Source: GCA-2724215 sp015660315
GTDB taxonomy: Bacteria; Latescibacterota; UBA2968; UBA8231
Reading direction: 5' to 3'
Assembly: GCA_029941315.1 (NCBI GenBank)
Contig: JAPYQE010000135.1
Location: 1 to 16,254, forward strand
Length of the DNA: 16,254 bases
This document shows positions 8,321 through 15,311 of this stretch, one piece after another. A program made the translations under genes and the position numbers. The notes under the pieces are model-generated. The model was not told the origin of the DNA. It searched no databases and saw only the letters and a list, made by a program, of their open reading frames with translations. Positions within the stretch are counted from its first letter, which is position 1, and every line of letters begins with the position of its first letter.

Positions 8321-8386
8321 AATCTGTGACAGAAAATGCCGATGCACCCTTGAAGTGCATCGGCATTTTCTGTCACAGATTTTTAA
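8321..8386. terminator. Bidirectional intrinsic terminator, 27-bp perfect inverted repeat
   Basis: The left arm 8321-8347 and right arm 8355-8381 are exact reverse complements over 27 bases, with a 7-base loop (CCTTGAA). On the plus strand the stem runs into TTTTT (8380-8384 region). It sits exactly between two converging genes (plus-strand stop at 8315, minus-strand stop at 8397), so it most likely ends transcription from both sides. The stem is much longer than most factor-independent terminators. Confidence 0.85.
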
Positions 8387-8396
8387 ACGGCTTGAA

Positions 8397-9329
8397 CTAA
8401 CTCTTCTCGCTCCCCAACCGCTCCAGCGCCAGTACCAGCACCGCTCCTACGAGCATCAGTACGAAACTCAATAAAACTTCGCCACTGTACTCCTGCGGCC
8501 AAACGCACTCGTCGCGCAAGACCCGCACCTTGCTGCCAATCAGCTTCTCCTCTAGCACATTGCGAAACGGCCAGACCTTGCGCAAAGACCCCAGCATCAA
8601 CCCAACCAAAAAGGCCATCGTCTCGGCGTGAAAGCGGGCCAGCAGCCGCTTGAGCAAACGCGAAAAACCCAATAAGCCAATGACAGCCCCAACGCCAAAG
8701 AGGGCGATGATACCAAGTTCACGTTCGTGCACCGCGCCGAAAACCTGCTGGTATTTGCCCATCACGACCAGCAGAAACGACCCGCTGATCCCCGGCAGGA
8801 TCATCGCGCAAATCGCGACCATGCCCGCCAGCACAAACTTATAGCTTTCCGTGCCCGTCTCCACCGGCACCAGGGTCGTGACCAGATAACCGACGGCCGC
8901 CCCGACCACGGTCAAACCCCATTGCGGCACGGACCACCCTTTGACCTGCCGCGCGACGAAGAGCGCACTAGCCAGGATCAAACCAGTAAATAAACCCCAC
9001 ACCGGCTGCGGATGTGTCGCCAATAACCAGGTAATCAACTTCGCCAACGACACGATCGCCAGCCCTATGCCAAAAAGCAGCGGGATTAAAAACGTGGCAT
9101 TTATCAACCGCAATACCTCCGCGATCCGCCCCCGCACCAGCGCGCCGACGACTCGTTGGTCGATCGAGGCAATGGTGCCGACGAGTTCGTCGTAGATGCC
9201 CATAATTAAGGCGACCGTCCCCCCGGAGACACCGGGGATCACATCGGCCGTGCCCATACAGATACCGCGTAACACTAAACCGGGACCACGGCGCTTGCCC
9301 TCTGCCATCAAGTTTTGCTCATTTTCCAC
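8397..9329 (-). CDS. DUF368 integral membrane protein (polyprenyl-phosphate transporter family)
   Basis: Polytopic membrane protein of about 310 residues, rich in hydrophobic helices, with both family hallmarks: GICMGTADVIPGVSGGT near the N-terminus and MILPGISGSFLLVVMG in the middle, an internally repeated PGxSG pattern. Established work on DUF368 proteins (PopT) assigns recycling of undecaprenyl phosphate across the inner membrane; applying that here is inference from family membership. The GTG at 9329 is preferred as start because GGAGGAG (9342-9336) lies 6 bases before it. The frame is open to an ATG at 9344, but that ATG overlaps the Shine-Dalgarno itself. The start overlaps the mutY stop by 11 bases. 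It is the last gene of the minus-strand operon, followed by the shared terminator. Confidence 0.9.
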   Translation of the reverse strand: MENEQNLMAEGKRRGPGLVLRGICMGTADVIPGVSGGTVALIMGIYDELVGTIASIDQRVVGALVRGRIAEVLRLINATFLIPLLFGIGLAIVSLAKLITWLLATHPQPVWGLFTGLILASALFVARQVKGWSVPQWGLTVVGAAVGYLVTTLVPVETGTESYKFVLAGMVAICAMILPGISGSFLLVVMGKYQQVFGAVHERELGIIALFGVGAVIGLLGFSRLLKRLLARFHAETMAFLVGLMLGSLRKVWPFRNVLEEKLIGSKVRVLRDECVWPQEYSGEVLLSFVLMLVGAVLVLALERLGSEKS

Positions 9330-10455
9330 TATCGACTCCTCCATCGAACAATTGCATTTGATGCCCGTCCCGCCGCAGAAATTCCACGATCAGGCGATCT
9401 GCCCGCGGCAGGGCGAACTCATCCAACTCCTCTGGTGCAATCCACTTCCAATCGGCACAACCCAGCGTCTGCGGTTCGCCGCGGATATAACGCGCGGCTA
9501 TCGCGTGCAATGTAATGCTAAAATGCGAAAAGGCATGATCGACACTCGTCAAACGCGCAACTGTCTCGATCTCAATGCCCAATTCCTCGCGGATCTCGCG
9601 CACCAGGCATTCTTCTAATGTCTCGCCTTCTTCCTGCTTGCCACCGGGAAACTCCCACAAACCGCCGAGCATGCCCTCCGCCGGGCGTTGTGCAATCAGC
9701 AACTGACTGCCCTTGCTGATTACCCCGGCCGCAACTTGATAATGCGGTTTCTTTTTTTTGGGTGCCTTGTATGGCAACGCGGTCGGGTCGTCGAGTTCCG
9801 CGCGGGCGCGGCACGTTGCCCCGACGGGGCACGTCTCGCACAATGGCTTGCGCGGCGTACAAACCCTAGCCCCTAACTCCATCATCGCTTGGTTGAAGTC
9901 CCCCGCCTGCCCCCGCGCCAATAGCGCTTCCCCCGCCGCGATCAACTCGGCTTTGATCTGCGCGCGACGCGGATCGCCCTCGATCCGCAAATGACGGCAG
10001 AGCACGCGAATTACATTGCCGTCGAGTACCGGATGGTCGCAGTCGAAGGCGATACTGCTAACCGCCGCCGCCGTATATTCACCGACACCGGGCAAATCGA
10101 TCAGCCCATCGTAGGTATTGGGTATCTGTCCCTCAAGCTCAAAGGCGATACGCTTGGCCGCCTTGTGCATATTGCGCGCCCGGGCGTAATAGCCCAAGCC
10201 TTCCCAAACCTTAAGGACCTCATCCCCAGAGGCCTCAGCCAGTGCCTCAACCGTGGGAAAAGCGGTGATAAACCGTTCGAAATACCCCCCCATCTGATCC
10301 ACCCGAGTCTGCTGTAGCATGATCTCGGAAATCCAAATATGATAGGGGTCGCTGCTGTCGCGCCAACTCGTCTGTCGTTTGTGGTCGCGATACCAGGAGA
10401 GCAAATGGGTACGGAATTCACGGGTGACGGCCGAGTCATCTAAGAGTTTTTTCAC
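9319..10455 (-). CDS. mutY: A/G-specific adenine glycosylase MutY with a complete Nudix box
   Basis: Base-excision repair enzyme that removes adenine mispaired with 8-oxoguanine. Catalytic Glu E44 lies in SEIMLQQT, the helix-hairpin-helix in LPGVGEYTAAA (121-131), and catalytic Asp D145 in VLDGNVIRV. The [4Fe-4S] ligands are C199, C206, C209 and C215 with CX6CX2CX5C spacing. The C-terminal MutT-like domain (about 237-365) carries an FSH motif (309-311), used for 8-oxoG recognition in MutY, and, unusually, an intact Nudix signature at 272-294 (GKQEEGE ... REIREELGI). Length 378. The start is GTG: GTGA overlaps the TGA stop of the upstream peptidase gene by 4 bases with no separate Shine-Dalgarno, so translation is probably by reinitiation. 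It is fourth in a five-gene overlapping operon. Confidence 0.96.
   Translation of the reverse strand: MKKLLDDSAVTREFRTHLLSWYRDHKRQTSWRDSSDPYHIWISEIMLQQTRVDQMGGYFERFITAFPTVEALAEASGDEVLKVWEGLGYYARARNMHKAAKRIAFELEGQIPNTYDGLIDLPGVGEYTAAAVSSIAFDCDHPVLDGNVIRVLCRHLRIEGDPRRAQIKAELIAAGEALLARGQAGDFNQAMMELGARVCTPRKPLCETCPVGATCRARAELDDPTALPYKAPKKKKPHYQVAAGVISKGSQLLIAQRPAEGMLGGLWEFPGGKQEEGETLEECLVREIREELGIEIETVARLTSVDHAFSHFSITLHAIAARYIRGEPQTLGCADWKWIAPEELDEFALPRADRLIVEFLRRDGHQMQLFDGGVDSGK
9336..9342 (-). promoter_or_regulatory. Strong Shine-Dalgarno for the DUF368 gene
   Basis: GGAGGAG on the minus strand, 6 bases before the GTG at 9329 and lying inside the 3' end of mutY. It decides the start of the DUF368 gene against the ATG at 9344, whose own first bases form part of this motif. 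Confidence 0.65.
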
Positions 10456-11477
10456 CGTGTGTTCTGCAGCATCGCACGCACAGCCTCCGGCCAGCCCTCC
10501 TGCGGAAGGGCCTTCAGCCGCTCGGTCTTTTCTGCGGCCAACAACCCCTCAAAGACCGCCTCCTCAGCCGCAAAGGCAGCTGAGGCAAAAAGTGGATAGA
10601 GCCCTTCCTCATCCACAGACAGCACGTCAATCGTCGGCCCTTGGCGTTCTTGTTGCACAATACCTGTGGTCGAAAAAGCCAACACCAACCCTTCGCGCGT
10701 ATACGGTCCCCATAAACCTGCTGCGGCCAGCCCCAATGCCGCGCGGCCGGCAAGACGCTCAAGCTGGCGCGGGATCAAGGGTGCATCAGTCGCGACGATC
10801 GCCACAAAGGTATCCGGCCCGTCGGGCTCACTGCCTGCGGGCAATGAATAACCGCCGATCCGCAATGCACCGGCACGACCGCCGTTAACCGCCAGCAAAA
10901 CCCCCGTGGTATAATCGCCGGCCATACGCGAAGCCGTACCGACTCCGCCCTTATAACCAAAGGCCTGCAACCCACCACCAATGCCGGCGTCACCCATCAC
11001 CACTTTATCCGCGCGGGCATTAGCCAGCGCCTCGTAAACATGGGCCTGGGTCAACTGCTCGTAAGTTAAAGCTGGCTCGTTATAAGCCGTATCATCGACC
11101 CCGACGACCACCGGCGGCCAGCCCATCTCCGTACTAAGCTCGGGATCGCGCGCCAGACCATAACTTATCAACGCCTCGTAAACACGGCCGACGACCGGGG
11201 CCGGAGCCAAGACGATAGGCGAAGAAAAAGTGCCAAAATCCTCGGCGACGCCGAGCCCACTCATCGCGTCGCCGCCATCGACGGCAAAACGACCAATAAA
11301 AAGTTTGCGCTCGGCAATATCGGGCGCATAGGGCACGACGGCTGTAATGCCGGTGCGCAGATTGGCGGCGCGAATATCGGCATGGCCGACGCTAACCCCC
11401 CGTACGTCCGTAATCGCATTCTGTCGCCCCGGCAAATAATCGCCGATATTGATGCCCAACGCGCGCAGGCGGCTCAT
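10452..11477 (-). CDS. P1-family (S58, DmpA-like) aminopeptidase, cytoplasmic paralogue
   Basis: N-terminal-nucleophile peptidase family of DmpA and BapA, whose members self-cleave and release N-terminal D-, L- or beta-amino acids from small peptides. Family marks: GDYLPGRQNAITDVRGVSVGH at the start, GGVGTASRMAGDYTTGV (177-193) and IVATDAPLIPRQL (227-239). In DmpA the nucleophilic Ser lies just before the VATDAPL block; here that place is T223 (DTFVAIVATDAPL), so a Thr nucleophile is expected if it self-processes. There is no signal peptide, so it is probably cytoplasmic. 341 residues. The ATG has GGGAGG 5 bases upstream. ATGA overlaps the stop of the Tat-exported paralogue, and its own stop overlaps mutY. 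Substrate unknown. Confidence 0.9.
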   Translation of the reverse strand: MSRLRALGINIGDYLPGRQNAITDVRGVSVGHADIRAANLRTGITAVVPYAPDIAERKLFIGRFAVDGGDAMSGLGVAEDFGTFSSPIVLAPAPVVGRVYEALISYGLARDPELSTEMGWPPVVVGVDDTAYNEPALTYEQLTQAHVYEALANARADKVVMGDAGIGGGLQAFGYKGGVGTASRMAGDYTTGVLLAVNGGRAGALRIGGYSLPAGSEPDGPDTFVAIVATDAPLIPRQLERLAGRAALGLAAAGLWGPYTREGLVLAFSTTGIVQQERQGPTIDVLSVDEEGLYPLFASAAFAAEEAVFEGLLAAEKTERLKALPQEGWPEAVRAMLQNTR

Positions 11478-12685
11478 TTTAGCCTCCCGTGGGCGCGCAT
11501 GACCTCGACTAGACGATATAGCGGCAACGCGTGAATAGTGTTCCCGTCACGCCCCACCATGGTATCGGCCATCGTCAGCGAATTGAGTATCGCCTCCTCC
11601 GTCGCTTCGACGACACCCTTATACAAGGCCGAAAGACAGCGGTCCGTCAGCATCCCGACGGAGTGAACTGCAGGCGCCTCGTCAGCCTGTAGACGATTTC
11701 CACTGGTGAAAGCCAACACCAAGTCACCGCTGCCAGGAGTCGAGATCGCACCAGTGCGCGCCATACCCAAAGCGACTCGTTTGCAAACCCGTTGCAGTTG
11801 GCTGGGAATCAACGGCGCATCGGTGGCAACTACGGCCAGCATCGACTTGGTCTTGCCGCCGCGCTCAGGCGTCAGCTCGGTGATCTCCCGCCCCACCGGA
11901 ACCCCGTCGACGCGCAACTGCGGTCTCCGCCCAAAATTGGCCTGGACCAGCGTACCGACAGTATAGACTTGGTCACCGCAGGGCACCATGCGCGACGCGG
12001 TACCGATGCCCGCCTTGAAGCCATAAGCGCGCATTCCCGTGCCCCCCCCAACACAGCCTTCCGCTACCGGTCCACCGGACGCTGCATTAATCGCTTGGAC
12101 CGCATGCTCGGGGTGCACATGGCGACCGGTCGTATCATGCAGAAACTTAGCCCAGGTCTCGCCGACGGCCGGCTCTGGGCGCAGACCGCCCTTAAAAAGA
12201 TCAGGATTCTGTTCCAACATCCATCCCATCGCCCCATCGTAGATCGCACCAACACTCGAAGTATTCGTGAAAAGTACCGGCGCCCCCAACAAACCAGTGC
12301 GCCGCACCGCGCCCATACCCGTCAACTCGCCATTGCCATTGAGCGTAAAGTCAGCGGCGAAAACCGGTGACCGCGACAGATCGCCCCCGTGCGGCAGAAT
12401 TGCCGTCACCCCGGTGCGCACCGGCCCCTCCCCTTCAACCAACGGGCCCTCACCCTTGATCAACGTCACATGCCCGACCTTCACCCCCACGACATCGGTG
12501 ATCGCGTTATGTTCGCCCGGTTGCAAATCGCCAATCACTATCCCCAGTTCGCGCAGACGCACCCGCCGCTCGGCGGTTAGCGCATCGGCGCCCCCTGTAA
12601 AACCCAATATCGGCAGCGCCGCCGCGCCCAAGCCCATACCGAGAAAGGTTCGCCGGTCTATTTCAGAGCGCTTGGACAATTTCAT
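11474..12685 (-). CDS. P1-family (S58, DmpA-like) aminopeptidase with Tat signal peptide
   Basis: Paralogue of the gene after it. The N-terminus has a twin-arginine motif DRRTFLGM (10-17), a hydrophobic stretch and a possible cleavage site ADA (33-35), so it is probably exported folded to the periplasm. The mature part begins RVRLRELGIVIGDLQPGEHN. It then shows GCVGGGTGMRAYGFKAGIG (210-228), YTVGTLVQANFGRR (241-254) and S281-MLAVVATDAPL. S281 aligns with the DmpA autocleavage Ser, but the residue before it is Lys instead of the Gly or Asn known from characterised members. 403 residues. Shine-Dalgarno AGGTGA lies 8 bases before the ATG, inside the dehydrogenase gene, which it overlaps by 23 bases. 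Family call firm; substrate open, with D- or beta-peptides as candidates by family knowledge only. Confidence 0.9.
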   Translation of the reverse strand: MKLSKRSEIDRRTFLGMGLGAAALPILGFTGGADALTAERRVRLRELGIVIGDLQPGEHNAITDVVGVKVGHVTLIKGEGPLVEGEGPVRTGVTAILPHGGDLSRSPVFAADFTLNGNGELTGMGAVRRTGLLGAPVLFTNTSSVGAIYDGAMGWMLEQNPDLFKGGLRPEPAVGETWAKFLHDTTGRHVHPEHAVQAINAASGGPVAEGCVGGGTGMRAYGFKAGIGTASRMVPCGDQVYTVGTLVQANFGRRPQLRVDGVPVGREITELTPERGGKTKSMLAVVATDAPLIPSQLQRVCKRVALGMARTGAISTPGSGDLVLAFTSGNRLQADEAPAVHSVGMLTDRCLSALYKGVVEATEEAILNSLTMADTMVGRDGNTIHALPLYRLVEVMRAHGRLK

Positions 12686-13730
12686 CGCCTAATTCACCTG
12701 TGCTCATCTTACCGCCTAGATCCGGCGTGCCCACACCAGCTTCCGCAATCACCCCGCGCACGGCCGCTTCAATGCGATCGGCGCCTTGCGTCGCCGCAGG
12801 ATCATCATGCCGATCGCCCAACCAGCGCAACATCAAACCCGCCGACAAAATCGTCGCCAGCGGATTGGCCAGCTCTTGCCCGGCGATATCCGGCGCGGTG
12901 CCGTGCGAAGGTTGGAAGACGGCTGAATCCTCGCCGATATCCCCCGAAGGGGCCATGCCCAGACCGCCGACCAAACCGGCCGCCAGATCCGAAATAATAT
13001 CCCCGTACATATTCTCGGAAACCATCACATCATAAGTCGCCGGCCGCTGCACCAAATACATACTCAAGGCATCGACATAAGCATAGTCGCGCTCGATCTC
13101 TGGATAGGCCTCGCCGACCTCATCGAATACGCGGCGGAAAAAGGCCATCGACTTGAAGACATTCGCCTTGTCGACACAGGTCACCTTCATCGGATCCCTG
13201 CCGCGCCGCCTGGCCAACTCGAAAGCATAGCGCACCACCCGCTCTGTGCCCGAACGGGTAATCACCATCGAATCGACCGCGACCTCTCCCCTCAACTCGA
13301 TCCCACCGTTCATCGAAGCGAATAGCCCTTCGACATTTTCCCGCAAAATAACAAAGTCGATATCTCCCGCGCCCAAGCCCTTGAGCGGCGAGTGCTCGGC
13401 TGCGTACAAATAAATCGGTCGCACCCCCGCATACAGATCCAATTCAATACGCAAATCAATCTGCGGCCGCATCTCCGTGCCATCCGGCCAACGCACATGC
13501 GGCAACCCCATCGCCCCAAGCAATACTGCATCGGCCCGGCGACAGGCCTCTACACTCTCCTTCGGCAATGGGTTACCCTGCTCCAAATAACACCCTGCCC
13601 CGCACGGCGAATCGGTGAAGTTGAAATCTGGCGTCCCTAGAGCCTCAAGCACCTTCAGCGTCTCATCGACTACTTCCGGACCAATACCGTCGCCCTTGAG
13701 CACGGCGATGTCGTAGGTCTTACCGGCCAT
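12663..13730 (-). CDS. Isopropylmalate/D-malate/tartrate-type beta-decarboxylating dehydrogenase
   Basis: NAD-dependent dehydrogenase of the isocitrate/isopropylmalate family: oxidises a (2R)-hydroxyacid and then loses CO2. Seen: GDGIGPEVV (13-21), substrate arginines R94, R104 and R130 (LRIELDLYAGVRP, LRENVEGLF), K188 (DKANVF), metal aspartates D244 and D248 (MYGDIISDLA), and the nucleotide loop GTAPDIAGQELANP. Where LeuB has EVYHR, this protein has MVITRSG, closer to the FTRxG of D-malate and tartrate dehydrogenases, so LeuB is not assumed. No leuC or leuD lie nearby; the neighbours are peptidases and an enolase-superfamily enzyme, arguing for catabolism. 355 residues; ATG preceded by GAGGAAG. 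First of the overlapping five-gene operon, which begins after a hairpin cluster. Confidence 0.85.
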   Translation of the reverse strand: MAGKTYDIAVLKGDGIGPEVVDETLKVLEALGTPDFNFTDSPCGAGCYLEQGNPLPKESVEACRRADAVLLGAMGLPHVRWPDGTEMRPQIDLRIELDLYAGVRPIYLYAAEHSPLKGLGAGDIDFVILRENVEGLFASMNGGIELRGEVAVDSMVITRSGTERVVRYAFELARRRGRDPMKVTCVDKANVFKSMAFFRRVFDEVGEAYPEIERDYAYVDALSMYLVQRPATYDVMVSENMYGDIISDLAAGLVGGLGMAPSGDIGEDSAVFQPSHGTAPDIAGQELANPLATILSAGLMLRWLGDRHDDPAATQGADRIEAAVRGVIAEAGVGTPDLGGKMSTGELGDEIVQAL

Positions 13731-13792
13731 AGCAATCTTCTTCCTCTATTTTTTAAAGATACTTCAAACACAGAAGTAGCAGAGGGGATTTC

Positions 13793-13915
13793 GAGGATAT
13801 ACCTGTAGCGGCTTGCTAACTCCTGATTTGGCAGGACAGCAAAATCAGGGGTTAGCCCTCGGAGCCCGCCAGAGATGGCGGGCGAGAATCAGCGAAGGTA
13901 TACCCTCGCTGATTC
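13793..13915. repeat. Cluster of three hairpins between two minus-strand genes
   Basis: Three inverted repeats in a row. The first has a 15-bp stem, 13815-13829 with 13842-13856 (one G-T pair). The second has a 7-bp GC stem, 13864-13870 with 13877-13883, loop AGAGAT. The third has a 10-bp stem, 13886-13895 with 13906-13915, whose loop contains the palindrome GGTATACC. In addition GAGGATATACC at 13793-13803 can pair, with one mismatch, with 13897-13907, closing the whole set into one larger alternative fold. The cluster lies after the enolase-superfamily gene and before the dehydrogenase gene, so it may end or attenuate transcription or stabilise the upstream message. There is no U-tract right behind the hairpins on the minus strand. 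A REP- or MITE-like origin is possible. Confidence 0.75.
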
Positions 13916-13939
13916 CCGTTCACCTCCAAAACTAACGCC

Positions 13940-15211
13940 TCAACTCCACAAGCGATCGTGCGCCCGCTCGTTATCCCAAGCCTCCGTAGAAGCAAAAACC
14001 TCCGGATTGCCTGGATCGGAAAACTCGCGTAACACATCTTCATTCAGCCCGGTGAAACCCAGCCCCGGCCCCTCCGGTACCGCGATATAACCGTTCTCAA
14101 TCAGCGGTACCGGCAAGCCCTCGACCAAGCTGCTCCACTGCTCCAACTGATCGACCGAATGATTTTCCAGCACCATGAAATTCTCCGTCGCCGCGGCGCA
14201 GTGCACCGAAGCCAGTGCCGCAATCGGTGACATCGCCATATGCAGCGCCATAGCCACGCCGTATTCTTGGGCCAGATCGCCGATCTTCTTCGTTTCTAAA
14301 ATGCCGCCGGAAGAAGCCAAATCGGGATGCGCGACGGCGATGGCACGATTTTCAAACAATGGCAGGAAATCTTCTTTGAGATAGATGTCCTCGCCCGTGC
14401 ACACCGGCGTATCCACCGCGTCGGCCAAACGCTTCCACTGATCGGGAAACTGCCAAGGGATCATGTCCTCGTACCAGGCCAGACTGAACTGATCCAAGGC
14501 CTTACCCAGGCGGATGCAGGATTCGACGCCGATATGGCCGAAGTGGTCGACGGCCAAGGGAACCTCATAACCGATCACCTCGCGCACCTGCGCGACATAC
14601 TCGCAGAGGATATCGATGCCTTTGTTCGAGATCTGAATACCGGTGAACTGGTGCATGATATGATTGGTACCCAACATGCCCGGCGGCGCGATCAACGCGT
14701 TTTCCACCCCTTTGAGCAAACCGATACCGACATCCATCTTGAGAAAGCCGAAGCCGTTATCCATACGCTCTTTAAGCAACATACCCATCTCCTTGCCGTC
14801 GCGCCGCGAAGGCGTATCGCAGTAGCAGAGGATCTGGTCGCGGAACTTGCCGCCGGCCAACTGGTAGGCCGGCACGCCATAGGCCTTGCCGGCCAGGTCC
14901 ATCAGCGCCATCTCGACGCCGCAGACGCCACCGGCTTGGCGCGCGTGGTGCCCGAACTGTTTGATTTTGCGGAAAACCTTGTCGACATTGCAGGGATTTT
15001 CACCGATCAGGCGGCTTTTGAGAATCAGCGCATAGGTCTCGCTACCGCCGTCGCGCACTTCGCCATAGCCCGAAATGCCCTGGTTGGTATCAATGCGGAT
15101 AATTGTCGAACGAAAGGGCGCGCCGCGCAAATTGGCGATGCGCATATCGGTGATCCGCAGATCCGAAGGTTTTGAACTCGTGTTGACATTTGCTTCGACA
15201 CTGTCTGTCAT
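13940..15211 (-). CDS. Mandelate racemase/muconate lactonizing-type enolase-superfamily enzyme
   Basis: Enolase-superfamily enzyme that would abstract a proton alpha to a carboxylate, typically as a sugar-acid dehydratase or epimerase. Numbered from the chosen start, metal ligands D222 (AVDHFG), E248 (WYEDM) and E274 (GEDIY) have the same 26-residue spacings as mandelate racemase. The Asp/His dyad is D297 (HPDLASSGG) and H324 (ALHMAMSP), again at the family spacing, and E343 follows. On the other face is K158 in LKMD, where the classic KxK has Asp as its third residue. An extra segment of about 35 residues separates K158 from D222. Start: the ATG at 15211 has GGAGG (15221-15217) 5 bases upstream; the longer frame from 15292 adds 27 residues unlike the family, so it is rejected. 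423 residues. Divergent from an SDR gene; substrate unknown. Confidence 0.88.
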   Translation of the reverse strand: MTDSVEANVNTSSKPSDLRITDMRIANLRGAPFRSTIIRIDTNQGISGYGEVRDGGSETYALILKSRLIGENPCNVDKVFRKIKQFGHHARQAGGVCGVEMALMDLAGKAYGVPAYQLAGGKFRDQILCYCDTPSRRDGKEMGMLLKERMDNGFGFLKMDVGIGLLKGVENALIAPPGMLGTNHIMHQFTGIQISNKGIDILCEYVAQVREVIGYEVPLAVDHFGHIGVESCIRLGKALDQFSLAWYEDMIPWQFPDQWKRLADAVDTPVCTGEDIYLKEDFLPLFENRAIAVAHPDLASSGGILETKKIGDLAQEYGVAMALHMAMSPIAALASVHCAAATENFMVLENHSVDQLEQWSSLVEGLPVPLIENGYIAVPEGPGLGFTGLNEDVLREFSDPGNPEVFASTEAWDNERAHDRLWS

Positions 15212-15257
15212 CCTTGCCTCCATATATTGTTCAGATATATTAGTAAACCGACTCCAA

Positions 15258-15286
15258 AGAATATTCCCCCCGCATTTTCTCGTCAA
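15258..15286 (-). promoter_or_regulatory. Sigma70-like promoter of the enolase-superfamily gene
   Basis: On the minus strand, -35 TTGACG (15286-15281; 5 of 6 consensus bases), a spacer of exactly 17 bases, and -10 TATTCT (15263-15258; 4 of 6). A start near 15251 would give a leader of about 40 bases to the ATG at 15211. It lies in the 100-base gap shared with the divergent SDR gene, so one regulator could serve both. Assigned by eye. Confidence 0.5.
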
Positions 15287-15311
15287 CTCCAATACTAGTT
15301 AGGTAATCGTT

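Noticed and set aside
14327..15175. Long plus-strand open frame of 282 codons opposite the enolase-superfamily gene
   Set aside because: It is the antisense shadow of a gene whose catalytic residues and spacings are clear; GC-rich codon bias keeps the opposite frame open.
15222..15241. ATATAT-N-ATATAT inverted repeat as an operator in the divergent gap
   Set aside because: Short, AT-only and self-complementary arms are expected by chance in promoter DNA.
15212..15292. N-terminal extension of the enolase-superfamily protein from an ATG at 15292
   Set aside because: The predicted promoter -10 and the Shine-Dalgarno for ATG 15211 fall inside it, and the extra residues do not look like the family.
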